Below are positions 33,554-41,895 of a stretch of DNA of 64,000 nt, piece by piece (position 1 is the first letter of the stretch; each line of letters opens with the position of its first letter). A model generated the notes under the pieces. The model ran no database searches. It had not been told where the DNA came from and was given only the letters and a program-made list of their open reading frames with translations. Origin of the DNA: Acidobacteriaceae bacterium UBA1307 (GTDB lineage Bacteria; Acidobacteriota; Terriglobia; Terriglobales; Acidobacteriaceae); contig DBTV01000031.1 in NCBI GenBank assembly GCA_002307235.1, forward strand, positions 133,936-197,935. Reading direction: 5' to 3'. A program made the position numbers and the translations under genes.

Positions 33554-36292
33554 ATGACTGTCTTTCCGTCCAAGGTGGCGACGATGGCGCGGCTGGGAGC
33601 GGTCGCTGTTCTGGGCATGCTTGCGCTCCAAGCGCCGGCGCAAAGCGCGACCAATCCGGCAGGGGATCTGCGCGAGCACTTCGTGCATCCGCCCGCCGAC
33701 GCGCGCCCGATGATGCGCTGGTGGTGGTTTGGGCCGGCGGTGACCAAGCCCGAGCTCGAAAAAGAACTGGTGACGATGCAGAAGGCAGGCATCGGCGGCG
33801 TTGAGATTCAGCCGGTGTACCCGATGGCGCTCGACGATGCCGCCAAGGGAATCCGCAACCTGAAATATCTGTCGCCGGAGTTCATGGACGCGGTCGGCTT
33901 CGCCAACCAGACGGCGCGCAAACTGGGTATGCGCGTCGACATCACGCTCGGCAGCGGCTGGCCCTATGGCGGCCCGACGACGACGCTGGCGCTGTCTTCA
34001 AGCAAGCTCAAGGTGGAGTACGTCGCCCTGGGCAAGACGCCGACCCCGGCACCCAAGCTGAAGGAAGGCGAGAGCTTTATCGCCGCCTTCGCGGTCAATG
34101 GAACGCAAGAAAACTTTGACGCAGCCTCGGCGGTACGCTTTTCGCCGGAGGGTGCCTCGCCGGTGACGTCAGGTACGATGACGGCGCTCTACTTCATCGC
34201 CAGCCACACCGGCCAGCAGGTGAAGCGGCCCGGCGTTGGTGGCGAAGGGCTTGTGCTTGACCACATGGCACGGCCGGCGATCGACGAGCATCTGAAGGAT
34301 GTAGCCGAGCCGCTGCTGAAGGCCTTTGGCGATCAGCCGCCGACGTCGGTCTTCTCCGACTCGCTTGAGGTCTACGGCGCCGACTGGACGCCGACCTTGC
34401 CCGCGGAGTTTCTCCGGCGCCGCGGCTACGATCTGATTCCGCATCTGCCCGAGCTTTTGGCCGGCAACACGACCGAGGCCGCCTCGGTGCGCCACGACTG
34501 GGCGCTGACGATGAGCGACCTTGTGCGTGAAAACTATCTCGCGCCGGTGACGGAATTCGCGGCGGCACATCACACGAAGTTCCGCTCGCAGACCTACGGC
34601 TTTCCGCCGGCGATTCTGGCCGATGAGGCCACGCCGCAGTTGCCCGAGGGCGAGGGGCCGCAGTGGCGCGCCTTCTCCTTCACGCGCTGGGCCAGCTCGG
34701 CCAGCCACCTCTACAACCGCAACGTGACCTCGGCCGAAACCTGGACCTGGCTGCATTCGCCGGTCTTCCGCGCCACGCCGCTCGACATGAAGGTCGAGGC
34801 CGATCGGATGCTGCTGGAGGGTGTGAACCAGTTTGTGGGCCACGGCTGGCCGTATTCGCCGGATGCGGCGGGCGAGCCGGGCTGGTCGCTCTACGCTGCA
34901 GCGGTCTTCAACGCGCACAACCCGTGGTTCGCGGTGATGCCCGAGGTGACCGGCTATCTCACGCGCATGAGCTGGCTGCTGCGCCAAGGCAAGCCCACCA
35001 ACGACGTGGCGATTCTGCTGCCCGAAGACGACGTGCAGGCCTCGATCCACCCGAACGGCCGCGCTTCGATCACCGAGGCAATGAAAGAGAAGATTTCGCC
35101 CGCGCTGATGGCGGCAATTCTCGACGCCGGTTACAACATCGATTACATCGACGCCAGGACCATCGAAAAGCTGGGCACGGTTCCCTACCCGGTGCTTGTG
35201 GTGCCGCCCACCGAGCGGATTCCGCTGGCAGCCTACAAGACCGTGGCGGCCTATGCCGAGGGCAAGGGCAAGCTGATCGGGATTGGCAGCCAGCCGACGC
35301 TGGCCCCAGGGCTTCTCGAGCAAAAGGACGCGCCGGCAATTGCGGCTCTGAGCGAAAAGCTCTTCCGCGCCGATGGCCACAAGGGCACGAGCATCGATTC
35401 CGTGGAGCAGTTGGCAGCAACGCTGCATGCGGCGCTTGCGCCCGACCTCGACGCGCAGGGCACCAAGCTGGATCTCGGCTTTATCCATCGCGAACTGGCC
35501 ACCAGCGACGTCTACTTTGTGGTGAACAGCAGCAACCAGCCGACCGATGCCACCGTCCACTTCCGCGCCACAGCGCCCGTCGTCGAGGCTCTCGATCCTG
35601 ACACGGGCAAGGCTCTGTGGACCGCCGACAACCACCCCGGAGCGCGCTTCCCGCTCACGCTCGCGCCCTATGAGTCGCGCGTCTTCGTGGTCAGCTACAA
35701 GGCCGCCGACGCCACGCTGGGCAAGCCGGAAGCGGCAACGCCCACGACGCTGGCCACGCTCGACAACGACTGGTCGATCCGCTTTGCCAGCGAAGCAAAA
35801 AACCAGCCCATCGGCAAGCCGGAGTCCTGGACCGCACTCAACGGCAAAAAGTTCTACTCGGGCGAGGCGGTGTACACGCGCACCGTCACCATCGACGCGA
35901 CAGCGCTGAAGAGCAAGAAAATTCTGCTCGACTTCGGCGCGGGAACGCCGACGACCGATCCGCGCCCGGCCGGGGCCAACGGCGTGCGCGCGCTGCTCGA
36001 TGCTCCGTTGCGCGAGGCTGCGATCATCGTCGTCAACGGCCAGCAGGTCGGCACGCTCTGGCATCCTCCGTACCAGATCGAGGTCAGCCCGGCCTTGCAC
36101 ACAGGCGCGAACACGATTGAGGTGCATGTTTTCAATACAGCCATGAACAGGATGGCTGAAAACGGTCCGCGCGACTTCTCCCCGCTCATCGCCAAGTACG
36201 GTAAGCGCTTTGAAATGCAGGACATGAATGAGATAGCGCCGCTTCCTTCGGGCATTCTGGCTCCGGTACGGCTCGTGGTCGAACCACGCTAG
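33554..36292 (+). CDS. Exported GH106-type alpha-L-rhamnosidase
   Basis: A 912-residue exported glycosidase expected to release rhamnose from rhamnogalacturonan or rhamnosylated plant products. The GH106 N-terminal block is clear: HPPADARPMMRWWWFGPAVT, followed by GIGGVEIQPVYPM and DITLGSGWPYGGP. Later come VFSDSLEVYGADWTP and a C-terminal beta domain with the jelly-roll strand GTLWHPPYQIEVSPAL near the end. ATG 33554 has AAGGAG seven bases upstream and begins a signal peptide (LGAVAVLGMLALQAPAQS). It follows the GH51 gene by 130 bp and ends at a good terminator. GH106 enzymes vary in linkage preference, so the exact substrate is open. Confidence 0.88.
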   Translation: MTVFPSKVATMARLGAVAVLGMLALQAPAQSATNPAGDLREHFVHPPADARPMMRWWWFGPAVTKPELEKELVTMQKAGIGGVEIQPVYPMALDDAAKGIRNLKYLSPEFMDAVGFANQTARKLGMRVDITLGSGWPYGGPTTTLALSSSKLKVEYVALGKTPTPAPKLKEGESFIAAFAVNGTQENFDAASAVRFSPEGASPVTSGTMTALYFIASHTGQQVKRPGVGGEGLVLDHMARPAIDEHLKDVAEPLLKAFGDQPPTSVFSDSLEVYGADWTPTLPAEFLRRRGYDLIPHLPELLAGNTTEAASVRHDWALTMSDLVRENYLAPVTEFAAAHHTKFRSQTYGFPPAILADEATPQLPEGEGPQWRAFSFTRWASSASHLYNRNVTSAETWTWLHSPVFRATPLDMKVEADRMLLEGVNQFVGHGWPYSPDAAGEPGWSLYAAAVFNAHNPWFAVMPEVTGYLTRMSWLLRQGKPTNDVAILLPEDDVQASIHPNGRASITEAMKEKISPALMAAILDAGYNIDYIDARTIEKLGTVPYPVLVVPPTERIPLAAYKTVAAYAEGKGKLIGIGSQPTLAPGLLEQKDAPAIAALSEKLFRADGHKGTSIDSVEQLAATLHAALAPDLDAQGTKLDLGFIHRELATSDVYFVVNSSNQPTDATVHFRATAPVVEALDPDTGKALWTADNHPGARFPLTLAPYESRVFVVSYKAADATLGKPEAATPTTLATLDNDWSIRFASEAKNQPIGKPESWTALNGKKFYSGEAVYTRTVTIDATALKSKKILLDFGAGTPTTDPRPAGANGVRALLDAPLREAAIIVVNGQQVGTLWHPPYQIEVSPALHTGANTIEVHVFNTAMNRMAENGPRDFSPLIAKYGKRFEMQDMNEIAPLPSGILAPVRLVVEPR

Positions 36293-36307
36293 CCCCCGTA
36301 CCTCCAG

Positions 36308-36358
36308 GAGGCCAATCCGCTCGCAGAGCTTCTGCCAGCGGGTTGGCCTCTTCTTTTT
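36308..36358 (+). terminator. Terminator after the GH106 gene
   Basis: GAGGCCAATCCGCT pairs with AGCGGGTTGGCCTC (one G-T pair) across a 15-base loop and is followed by TTCTTTTT. Confidence 0.85.
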
Positions 36359-36735
36359 GCACAAATAAAAAGAAAAAATTCTTGAGCCCCGAAGGCCATA
36401 AAAACCGCAGTGGTCTGACCTTTGAGCGCATTCAGACTCTCGCCTCAGGGTACGTAAATCATCTGATCGCACAGCAAACGTCTGCCGATCCATCTATAAT
36501 CAGAGTGCCAGCGCTGGGTAAAGGAAATATTTTCGGTCTGAACTTGGCCGGGAAACTCCGGACAAAGCGCCGAGGTACGCGCCGCAGAGCGGCTGGAGAG
36601 AAAGCCTTTCCATCCGCGAAAACACTGTAGATTTGCGGCAATTTGGCCTTCGCGCAACGGGCGCTGCACACTGTTTGCAAGACTGCGACGAGAGAAATTT
36701 CGCCGTCAGAAAAATCTCTTTCTTGTGAGACGAAA
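36359..36735 (+). promoter_or_regulatory. uxaA upstream region with candidate operator and -10 box
   Basis: No gene is visible in this stretch after the terminator. It holds TGGTCTGACC at 36411-36420, which is almost the same as a site upstream of kdgK, and a perfect -10-like TATAAT at 36495-36500 without a clear -35 partner. The last 60 bases are AT-rich and contain AATTTCG and CGAAATT arms flanking the likely ribosome-binding region of uxaA. An unusually long leader of about 230 bases would follow if TATAAT is the promoter. Confidence 0.4.
36411..36420. promoter_or_regulatory. Candidate GntR-type operator upstream of uxaA
   Basis: TGGTCTGACC followed by T. The half-sites GGTC and GACC flank a single central base. 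FadR-subfamily GntR regulators, which control many uronate genes, bind TGGTNNNACCA-like sites. The same sequence, on the opposite central base, lies before kdgK. A third match, GGTCAGACCA, is inside uxaA at 36802-36811 but encodes conserved residues there. Confidence 0.5.
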
Positions 36736-38244
36736 TTGCCAGCCACACTGAAGATTCATCCCTCCGATAATGTCCTGGTTGCATTGCAGCCGGTCGTCAA
36801 GGGTCAGACCATTGAGGGCGGATTGGTTGCCGCCGAAGATGTGCCGTTCGGGCACAAGATCGCCCTCAAGCCCATTGCCGCCGGTGAGCCCGTCATCAAG
36901 TACGGGTACTCGATTGGCGTAGCCAAGCGAGCGATTGCTCCCGGTGAGCACGTTCACACGCAGAATGTATCCAGCGCGCTGGCGGCCGAGCTCAAGCGCG
37001 GCGGCTTCAAGGCAGGTGCGGCTCCGGCCTTTGCGCTGACGAACCGCAGCGAAAAGGGCCGCACCTTCGACGGTTTCCGTCGCCCCGATGGCTCGGTCGG
37101 TGTGCGCAACGAGATCTGGATCGTCAACACGGTCGGCTGCGTCAACCACACGGCGGCGCGCATTGCCGAGGCCGCGGCGAAAGAGATCGCCAAGTATCCG
37201 TCGATTGACGGCATCTTCACGGTGAGCCATCCGTTCGGCTGCTCGCAGTTGGGCGACGATCTGGTTTCGACGCAGAAGATTCTGGCGGCTCTGGCGCGGC
37301 ATCCGAATGCCGGCGCGGTGCTGGTGCTCGGGCTCGGCTGCGAGAACAACCAGCTCAAGAACTTTTTGGCCGCGCTCGACGAGAAGAACGCCGACCGCAT
37401 CCGCGCCTTCAACGCGCAGGACGCCAGCGACGAGGTTGAGACGGGCATTGAGATGATGCGTGAACTGGCCGCCTACGCGGGCAAGTTCCAGCGCGAGCCG
37501 ATTCCGGTCAGCGAGTTGATCGTCGGCATGAAGTGCGGCGGCTCCGACGGTCTGTCGGGCATCACCGCCAATCCGCTGGTGGGCCGCATTGCCGACAAGC
37601 TGGCCGAGGCCGGCGGCACGGCGATTTTGACCGAGGTTCCCGAGATGTTCGGCGCCGAGCAGGTTCTGCTCAACCGTGCCTGCACCTCCGAGGTCTACGA
37701 CGAGACCATCGATCTGGTCAACGACTTCCGCGAGTACTTCCGCAAGCACAATGAGCCGATCGACGAGAACCCCTCGCCGGGCAACAAGGACGGCGGCATC
37801 ACGACGCTGGCCGACAAGTCGCTCGGTTGCGTGCAGAAGGGCGGCACCTCGCCCATCGCGCAGGTGCTCAACTACGGCCAGAAGGCGCAGCCGAAGCTGG
37901 GTGGCATTGCGTTGCTGCAAGGCCCGGGCAACGACGGCGTTTCAGGCACCGCTCTGAGCGGCGCCGGCGCGCACATGGTTCTGTTTACGACCGGCCGCGG
38001 AAACCCGATGGGCTTCCCCGTGCCGACCGTCAAGATTTCGACCAACTCGCCGTTGGCCGAGCGCAAGAGCACCTGGATCGACTTCAATGCCGGTCCGGTG
38101 GCCGATGGCACAGCAACGCTGGATGAGCTGGCCGACAAGCTGTTTGATCAATTAATCGAGATCGCTTCCGGGCGCACGCGCACCAAGAGCGAGATCAATG
38201 GGTACCGAGAAATTTCAATTTGGAAGGACGGTGTAACACTGTGA
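36736..38244 (+). CDS. uxaA: Altronate dehydratase UxaA
   Basis: Dehydrates D-altronate to 2-keto-3-deoxygluconate in galacturonate breakdown. The protein (502 residues from this start) has an N-terminal SAF domain (KIHPSDNVLVALQPVVKGQT, then GYSIGVAKRAIAPGEHVH). The large dehydratase domain follows: VGVRNEIWIVNTVGCVNHTA, SHPFGCSQLGDD, VLGLGCENNQ, GMKCGGSDGLSGITANPLVG, and LLQGPGNDGVSGTALSGAGA. The conserved cysteines of the iron-dependent enzyme are present. No ATG precedes the SAF domain. The TTG at 36736, after TGTGAGA, is the best start but is uncertain. Its stop overlaps the start of uxaB by four bases. Confidence 0.93.
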   Translation: MPATLKIHPSDNVLVALQPVVKGQTIEGGLVAAEDVPFGHKIALKPIAAGEPVIKYGYSIGVAKRAIAPGEHVHTQNVSSALAAELKRGGFKAGAAPAFALTNRSEKGRTFDGFRRPDGSVGVRNEIWIVNTVGCVNHTAARIAEAAAKEIAKYPSIDGIFTVSHPFGCSQLGDDLVSTQKILAALARHPNAGAVLVLGLGCENNQLKNFLAALDEKNADRIRAFNAQDASDEVETGIEMMRELAAYAGKFQREPIPVSELIVGMKCGGSDGLSGITANPLVGRIADKLAEAGGTAILTEVPEMFGAEQVLLNRACTSEVYDETIDLVNDFREYFRKHNEPIDENPSPGNKDGGITTLADKSLGCVQKGGTSPIAQVLNYGQKAQPKLGGIALLQGPGNDGVSGTALSGAGAHMVLFTTGRGNPMGFPVPTVKISTNSPLAERKSTWIDFNAGPVADGTATLDELADKLFDQLIEIASGRTRTKSEINGYREISIWKDGVTL

Positions 38245-39740
38245 CGATTCCCTCGACTTTGCTGCCGCGCTTGAATGATGAGATTGCCAACAAGAAGACG
38301 GCATTGCCCGAACGCGTTTTGCAGTTCGGTGAAGGTGGATTTCTGCGTGGCTTCGTCGATTGGATGATCGACGGCATGAACAAGAAGGGCGAGTTCAACG
38401 GCCGTGTGGTCGTGGTCCAGCCCATCGGCCGCGGAATGGTCAAGGAGCTGAATCGCCAGGACGGCGCCTATACGCTGCTGATGCGCGGCATCGAAAACGG
38501 CAAGGTGATCGAGAATACCGAGATCATCCGTTCCATCAGCCGTGGCCTGGACACCTACACGCAGTTTGGCGAGTTCCTGAAGTGCGCGCACAATCCTGAT
38601 CTGCGCTTTGTGGTTTCAAACACCACCGAAGCCGGCATCGTGTATGTGCCCGAGGACAAGTTCTCCGACGAGCCGCAGAGCTCGTACCCCGGCAAGCTGA
38701 CCCGCTTTCTCTATGAGCGCTACAAGGCATTTGACGGCGACAAGAGCAAGGGTCTGGTGATGATGCCCTGCGAGCTGATCGACCGCAATGGCGACAAGCT
38801 GAAGGCCGCCGTTGAAAAGATGGCCGCCAACTGGCAGCTCGACAAGGACTTCACCAACTGGCTGGAGACGGCCTGCATCTTCACCTGTACGCTGGTTGAC
38901 CGCATCGTGACCGGCTACCCGAAGGCTGAGATTGAAAACCTCAGCATCAAAGCTGGCTATGAAGATGTCATGTACGACACCTGCGAGCAGTTCCACTTCT
39001 GGGTGATCGAAGGCCCCGAGTCGCTGCGCGACGAGTTCCCGCTGCAGAAGTGCGGCTTCAATGCCGTCTTCACCAAGGACATGACGCCGTACCGCGAGCG
39101 CAAGGTGCGCATCCTCAACGGCGCGCATACCGGCATGGTGCTCGGCGCTTATCTGGCGGGCAAGGATCTGGTCGGCGACTGCATGAAGGACGAGCTGATC
39201 CACAATCACATCAAGCTGATGATCGACGAAGAGATCAAGCCGATGTTGACGCTGCCGCAGGACGAGTTGACGATGTTTGCCAACGCCGTGCTCGAGCGCT
39301 TTGCCAATCCCTTCATCCAGCACCAGCTTCTGAGCATCTCGCTGAACTCGGTCTCGAAGTACGTGGCGCGCAACCTGCCCACGCTCGAGAAGTACGTTCA
39401 GGTGAAGGGTTCGGTCCCCAAGCGTCTGGCCTTCGGCCTGGCCTCGCTGATCGCCTTCTATCGCGGCACCGAGATTCGCGAGGGCGCGCTGATCGGCCAT
39501 CGCGGCGATGCCGAGTACCCGGTCAAGGACACGCTCTCTTATCTGGAAGCCTTCGTCGAGATCTGGAAGAAGTACGATGGCACCGACGCCTCGGTGGCAA
39601 CCGTCGTCGATGCCGTGCTCGGCCAGGACAAGTGGTGGGGCAAGGACCTGCGCAAGATCAACGGCCTGACCGCCGTCGTCACCGCGCAGTTGACCACGAT
39701 CCTCAACAAGGGCGCGCGCGAAGCCTTCGCCAGCCTGTAA
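38241..39740 (+). CDS. uxaB: Tagaturonate reductase UxaB (mannitol dehydrogenase family)
   Basis: Reduces D-tagaturonate to D-altronate with NADH, the step before UxaA. The 499-residue protein has the long-chain polyol dehydrogenase fold: nucleotide-binding PERVLQFGEGGFLRGFVDWM near the N terminus, FVVSNTTEAGIVY, and the catalytic-domain segments VRILNGAHTGMVLGAYLAG and RFANPFIQHQLLSISLNSVSK with the family's Lys and Asn residues. The KVRILNGAHT form fits UxaB better than mannitol dehydrogenase. GTG 38241 overlaps the uxaA stop (GTGA), and AAGGA lies upstream. The two genes form an operon ended by a strong terminator. Confidence 0.92.
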   Translation: MTIPSTLLPRLNDEIANKKTALPERVLQFGEGGFLRGFVDWMIDGMNKKGEFNGRVVVVQPIGRGMVKELNRQDGAYTLLMRGIENGKVIENTEIIRSISRGLDTYTQFGEFLKCAHNPDLRFVVSNTTEAGIVYVPEDKFSDEPQSSYPGKLTRFLYERYKAFDGDKSKGLVMMPCELIDRNGDKLKAAVEKMAANWQLDKDFTNWLETACIFTCTLVDRIVTGYPKAEIENLSIKAGYEDVMYDTCEQFHFWVIEGPESLRDEFPLQKCGFNAVFTKDMTPYRERKVRILNGAHTGMVLGAYLAGKDLVGDCMKDELIHNHIKLMIDEEIKPMLTLPQDELTMFANAVLERFANPFIQHQLLSISLNSVSKYVARNLPTLEKYVQVKGSVPKRLAFGLASLIAFYRGTEIREGALIGHRGDAEYPVKDTLSYLEAFVEIWKKYDGTDASVATVVDAVLGQDKWWGKDLRKINGLTAVVTAQLTTILNKGAREAFASL

Positions 39741-39754
39741 GCAACACGCTGCAC

Positions 39755-39790
39755 AAAAAAATCCCCCGGTTCGCGCCGGGGGATTTTTTT
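39755..39790. terminator. Bidirectional terminator after uxaAB
   Basis: AAAAAAATCCCCCGG pairs with CCGGGGGATTTTTTT around TTCGCG. It serves uxaB and the converging TonB-domain gene. Confidence 0.92.
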
Positions 39791-39806
39791 GTATTGGCCC
39801 CATGCG

Positions 39807-40121
39807 TCACGGGGCCGCATCGACGGGAAATTCCAACTCGACATCCTCAAAGGACTGTACGCTGGTCGAGACAAACTTCCACTGCTTGACGGCCTGCCGC
39901 GCCGCCTCCACCAGAATCTTCTCTCCCATGATCGTATTGACCTCCTTCACCACGCCCGAAGGCTCAACGACCACGGTCAGCATCACCGTTCCCGTCAGCT
40001 TCAGCCGCTTGGCGATGGGGGGATACTGCGGTTTGACCCGCACCAGAATCTTGCGGTCCACGGCACCCGCCGTCGGTAAAACCAGCAACGAGCAGAGCAG
40101 AAGCAAACCGGCTTGCATCAT
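39807..40121 (-). CDS. Small secreted TonB C-terminal-domain protein
   Basis: A 104-residue protein made of a signal peptide (MMQAGLLLLCSLLVLPTAGA) and a bare TonB C-terminal domain (KPQYPPIAKRLKLTGTVMLT, then EAARQAVKQWKFVSTSVQSFEDVELEFPV). It lacks the cytoplasmic tail and long linker of a full TonB. Such single-domain proteins are common in acidobacterial genomes as far as I know, with no settled role; they might bind the TonB box of receptors. The start is set at the ATG that begins the signal peptide. The longer reading to 40181 adds a basic run without support. It converges on uxaAB and is divergent from pncB. Confidence 0.75.
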   Translation of the reverse strand: MMQAGLLLLCSLLVLPTAGAVDRKILVRVKPQYPPIAKRLKLTGTVMLTVVVEPSGVVKEVNTIMGEKILVEAARQAVKQWKFVSTSVQSFEDVELEFPVDAAP

Positions 40122-40319
40122 TTTTTTCTTTCTTTTCTTTGAATAAAAAACTGCGCAGGATCGGGACAGGAAACAAGGCATGTGATCTCCATTAGAAAAT
40201 GATCTATAAAGCTACATCGGCGTCCCCGGCCCCAAATCCAATAAAAACTCTGTGAATCCTCTCAGAACAAAAATCTCCGCGCAAGAGTGCTCTGTGCGCT
40301 GAAGACTTTCAGCCTTGCC

Positions 40320-41732
40320 ATGCCATCGATTAAAGTGAAGAGCAACGTGATCATCAATCTGGCCAGACGCGCGCACGACCACAACTGGGAGATGGACCCC
40401 ATCGTCCGCTCCCTGCTCGATACCGATTTTTACAAGCTGCTGATGCTGCAGTTCATCTGGAAGAACTTCTCCGGCGTGCATACGGTCTTCACGCTGCAGA
40501 ACCGGATGTCGGAGGTGCGGCTGGGCCAGATGATCGAGCTTGATGAGCTGCGCGAACAGCTTGACGCCGTGCAGAAGCTGCGCTTCCACAAATCGGAGCT
40601 GATCTGGCTGGCGGGCAACACCTTCTATGGCCGCATCGGGATGTTCGAGCCCGGCTTTCTGGCCTGGCTTGAAAGGGATTTTCATCTCTCCGACTACGAG
40701 CTGACCACCGAAAATGGGCAGATCGTGCTGCGCTTCGCCGGACTGTGGACGGAGACGACACTCTGGGAGATCTACGCGCTCGCCATCATCGACGAGATGA
40801 AGACACGCGCCAGCCTGAAGAAGCTGAGCGAACTCGAACTCGACATTCTGTACGCGCGCGCCAAGAGCAAGCTCTGGGAAAAGATGGAGCGGCTGCGCGG
40901 CGTGCCCGGGCTGAGCATCAGCGACTTCGGCACGCGCCGCAGGCACAGCTTTCTATGGCACGAATACGTCATCACCGCGATGCGCGATGTGCTGGGCGAT
41001 GCCTTCGCGGGCAGTTCCAACACCTATCTGGCCTACAAGCACGATCTCGAGGCCATCGGCACCAACGCGCACGAGCTGCCGATGGCGCTGGCGGCGCTGG
41101 CGAAGAGCGATGAAGAGCTGAAGCAGGCGCAGTACAGTCTGCTCGAACTCTGGCAAAAGAGCTATCAGGGCGAGTTGCTGATTCTGCTGCCGGACACCTA
41201 TGGCACCACGCAGTTTCTTGAAAACGCTCCTGGCTGGGTGGCCAACTGGACTGGCCAGCGCATCGACAGCAAAGACCCGTTCGCGGCTGGCGACGAGTAC
41301 ATAGGCTGGCTGGAGCAACATGGCCGAGACCCGCGTAAAAAGCGGCTGATCGCCTCCGACGCGCTCGACGTCGATCAGATTCTGGCGCTGCACGCCTATT
41401 TTTCGGGCACGATTCTCGATGGCTCAAAGCCCGGCGCGTTCCGCCAGCCGAGCGACTTTCTTGATGAAAAGCGCTGGCAGCCCTCGCGGCGCATTCGCTT
41501 CAGCGCAGGCTGGGGCACGCTGCTGACCAACGATTTTCGCGGCTGCAATCCTCTGGGCGACGAGGGCTTTAATCCGGTCAGCCTGGTCTGCAAGCTCTCG
41601 GAGGTCGAGGGCCGGCCGGCGGTCAAACTTTCCGACAATTATTCAAAGGCCATGGGCGAGCCGGAGGAGATTGCGCGCTACCGGAAGATCTTTGGCACCG
41701 CCGGCGTCGCCAACGTCCCCGTAGTGGCCTGA
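40320..41732 (+). CDS. pncB: Nicotinate phosphoribosyltransferase
   Basis: Joins nicotinate and PRPP to make nicotinate mononucleotide for NAD salvage. The protein shows SLLDTDFYKLLMLQFIWKN at the N terminus, GNTFYGRIGMF, ISDFGTRRRHSFLWHEY, GSSNTYLAYKHDLEAIGTNAHE, LLPDTYGTTQFLE and FSAGWGTLLTNDFRG, all typical of the family. Three in-frame ATG codons compete (40287, 40320, 40392). I used 40320 as a compromise; 40392 would begin just before the conserved SLLDTD. No ribosome site decides it. It has no link to the uronate genes on either side and splits the pectin-sugar block. Confidence 0.92.
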   Translation: MPSIKVKSNVIINLARRAHDHNWEMDPIVRSLLDTDFYKLLMLQFIWKNFSGVHTVFTLQNRMSEVRLGQMIELDELREQLDAVQKLRFHKSELIWLAGNTFYGRIGMFEPGFLAWLERDFHLSDYELTTENGQIVLRFAGLWTETTLWEIYALAIIDEMKTRASLKKLSELELDILYARAKSKLWEKMERLRGVPGLSISDFGTRRRHSFLWHEYVITAMRDVLGDAFAGSSNTYLAYKHDLEAIGTNAHELPMALAALAKSDEELKQAQYSLLELWQKSYQGELLILLPDTYGTTQFLENAPGWVANWTGQRIDSKDPFAAGDEYIGWLEQHGRDPRKKRLIASDALDVDQILALHAYFSGTILDGSKPGAFRQPSDFLDEKRWQPSRRIRFSAGWGTLLTNDFRGCNPLGDEGFNPVSLVCKLSEVEGRPAVKLSDNYSKAMGEPEEIARYRKIFGTAGVANVPVVA

Positions 41733-41861
41733 ACTCCTTGGCGGTCAAGGCGCTGCGCGGTGGCTTGGGGGCAGTGCATGATGTACTTTTTTTGCGGCAA
41801 AATGCACTGCGCGATTCCGCTTTTCCTCCGAGCGTCCCGCACCATGATTTTCGTCACAGAC
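41733..41861. other. pncB-kdgK intergenic sequence with a wide inverted repeat
   Basis: GCAGTGCAT (41771-41779) and ATGCACTGC (41802-41810) form a perfect 9-bp inverted repeat across a 22-base T-rich loop. It may help end pncB transcription, but no T run follows the stem on the plus strand. The bases up to the operator-like site at 41862 show nothing else. Confidence 0.3.
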
Positions 41862-41871
41862 TGGTCAGACC
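41862..41871. promoter_or_regulatory. Candidate GntR-type operator upstream of kdgK
   Basis: TGGTCAGACC followed by T, 25 bp before the kdgK ATG. It has the same half-sites and flanking bases as the site at 36411 before uxaA, differing only in the central base (A for T), which is what a symmetric site read on the other strand gives. This close to the start codon it would act as a repressor site. Confidence 0.5.
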
Positions 41872-41895
41872 TCTTTGCGATAGAGTAGTCATGGT

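Noticed and set aside
34169..36493. A 774-codon minus-strand open frame across the GH106 gene
   Set aside because: Arginine- and histidine-rich composition, no motif and full overlap with an exported glycosidase.
36802..36811. A third GGTC-W-GACC site, inside uxaA
   Set aside because: It encodes residues K-G-Q-T-I that are expected in the SAF domain, so it may be chance; not listed as an operator.
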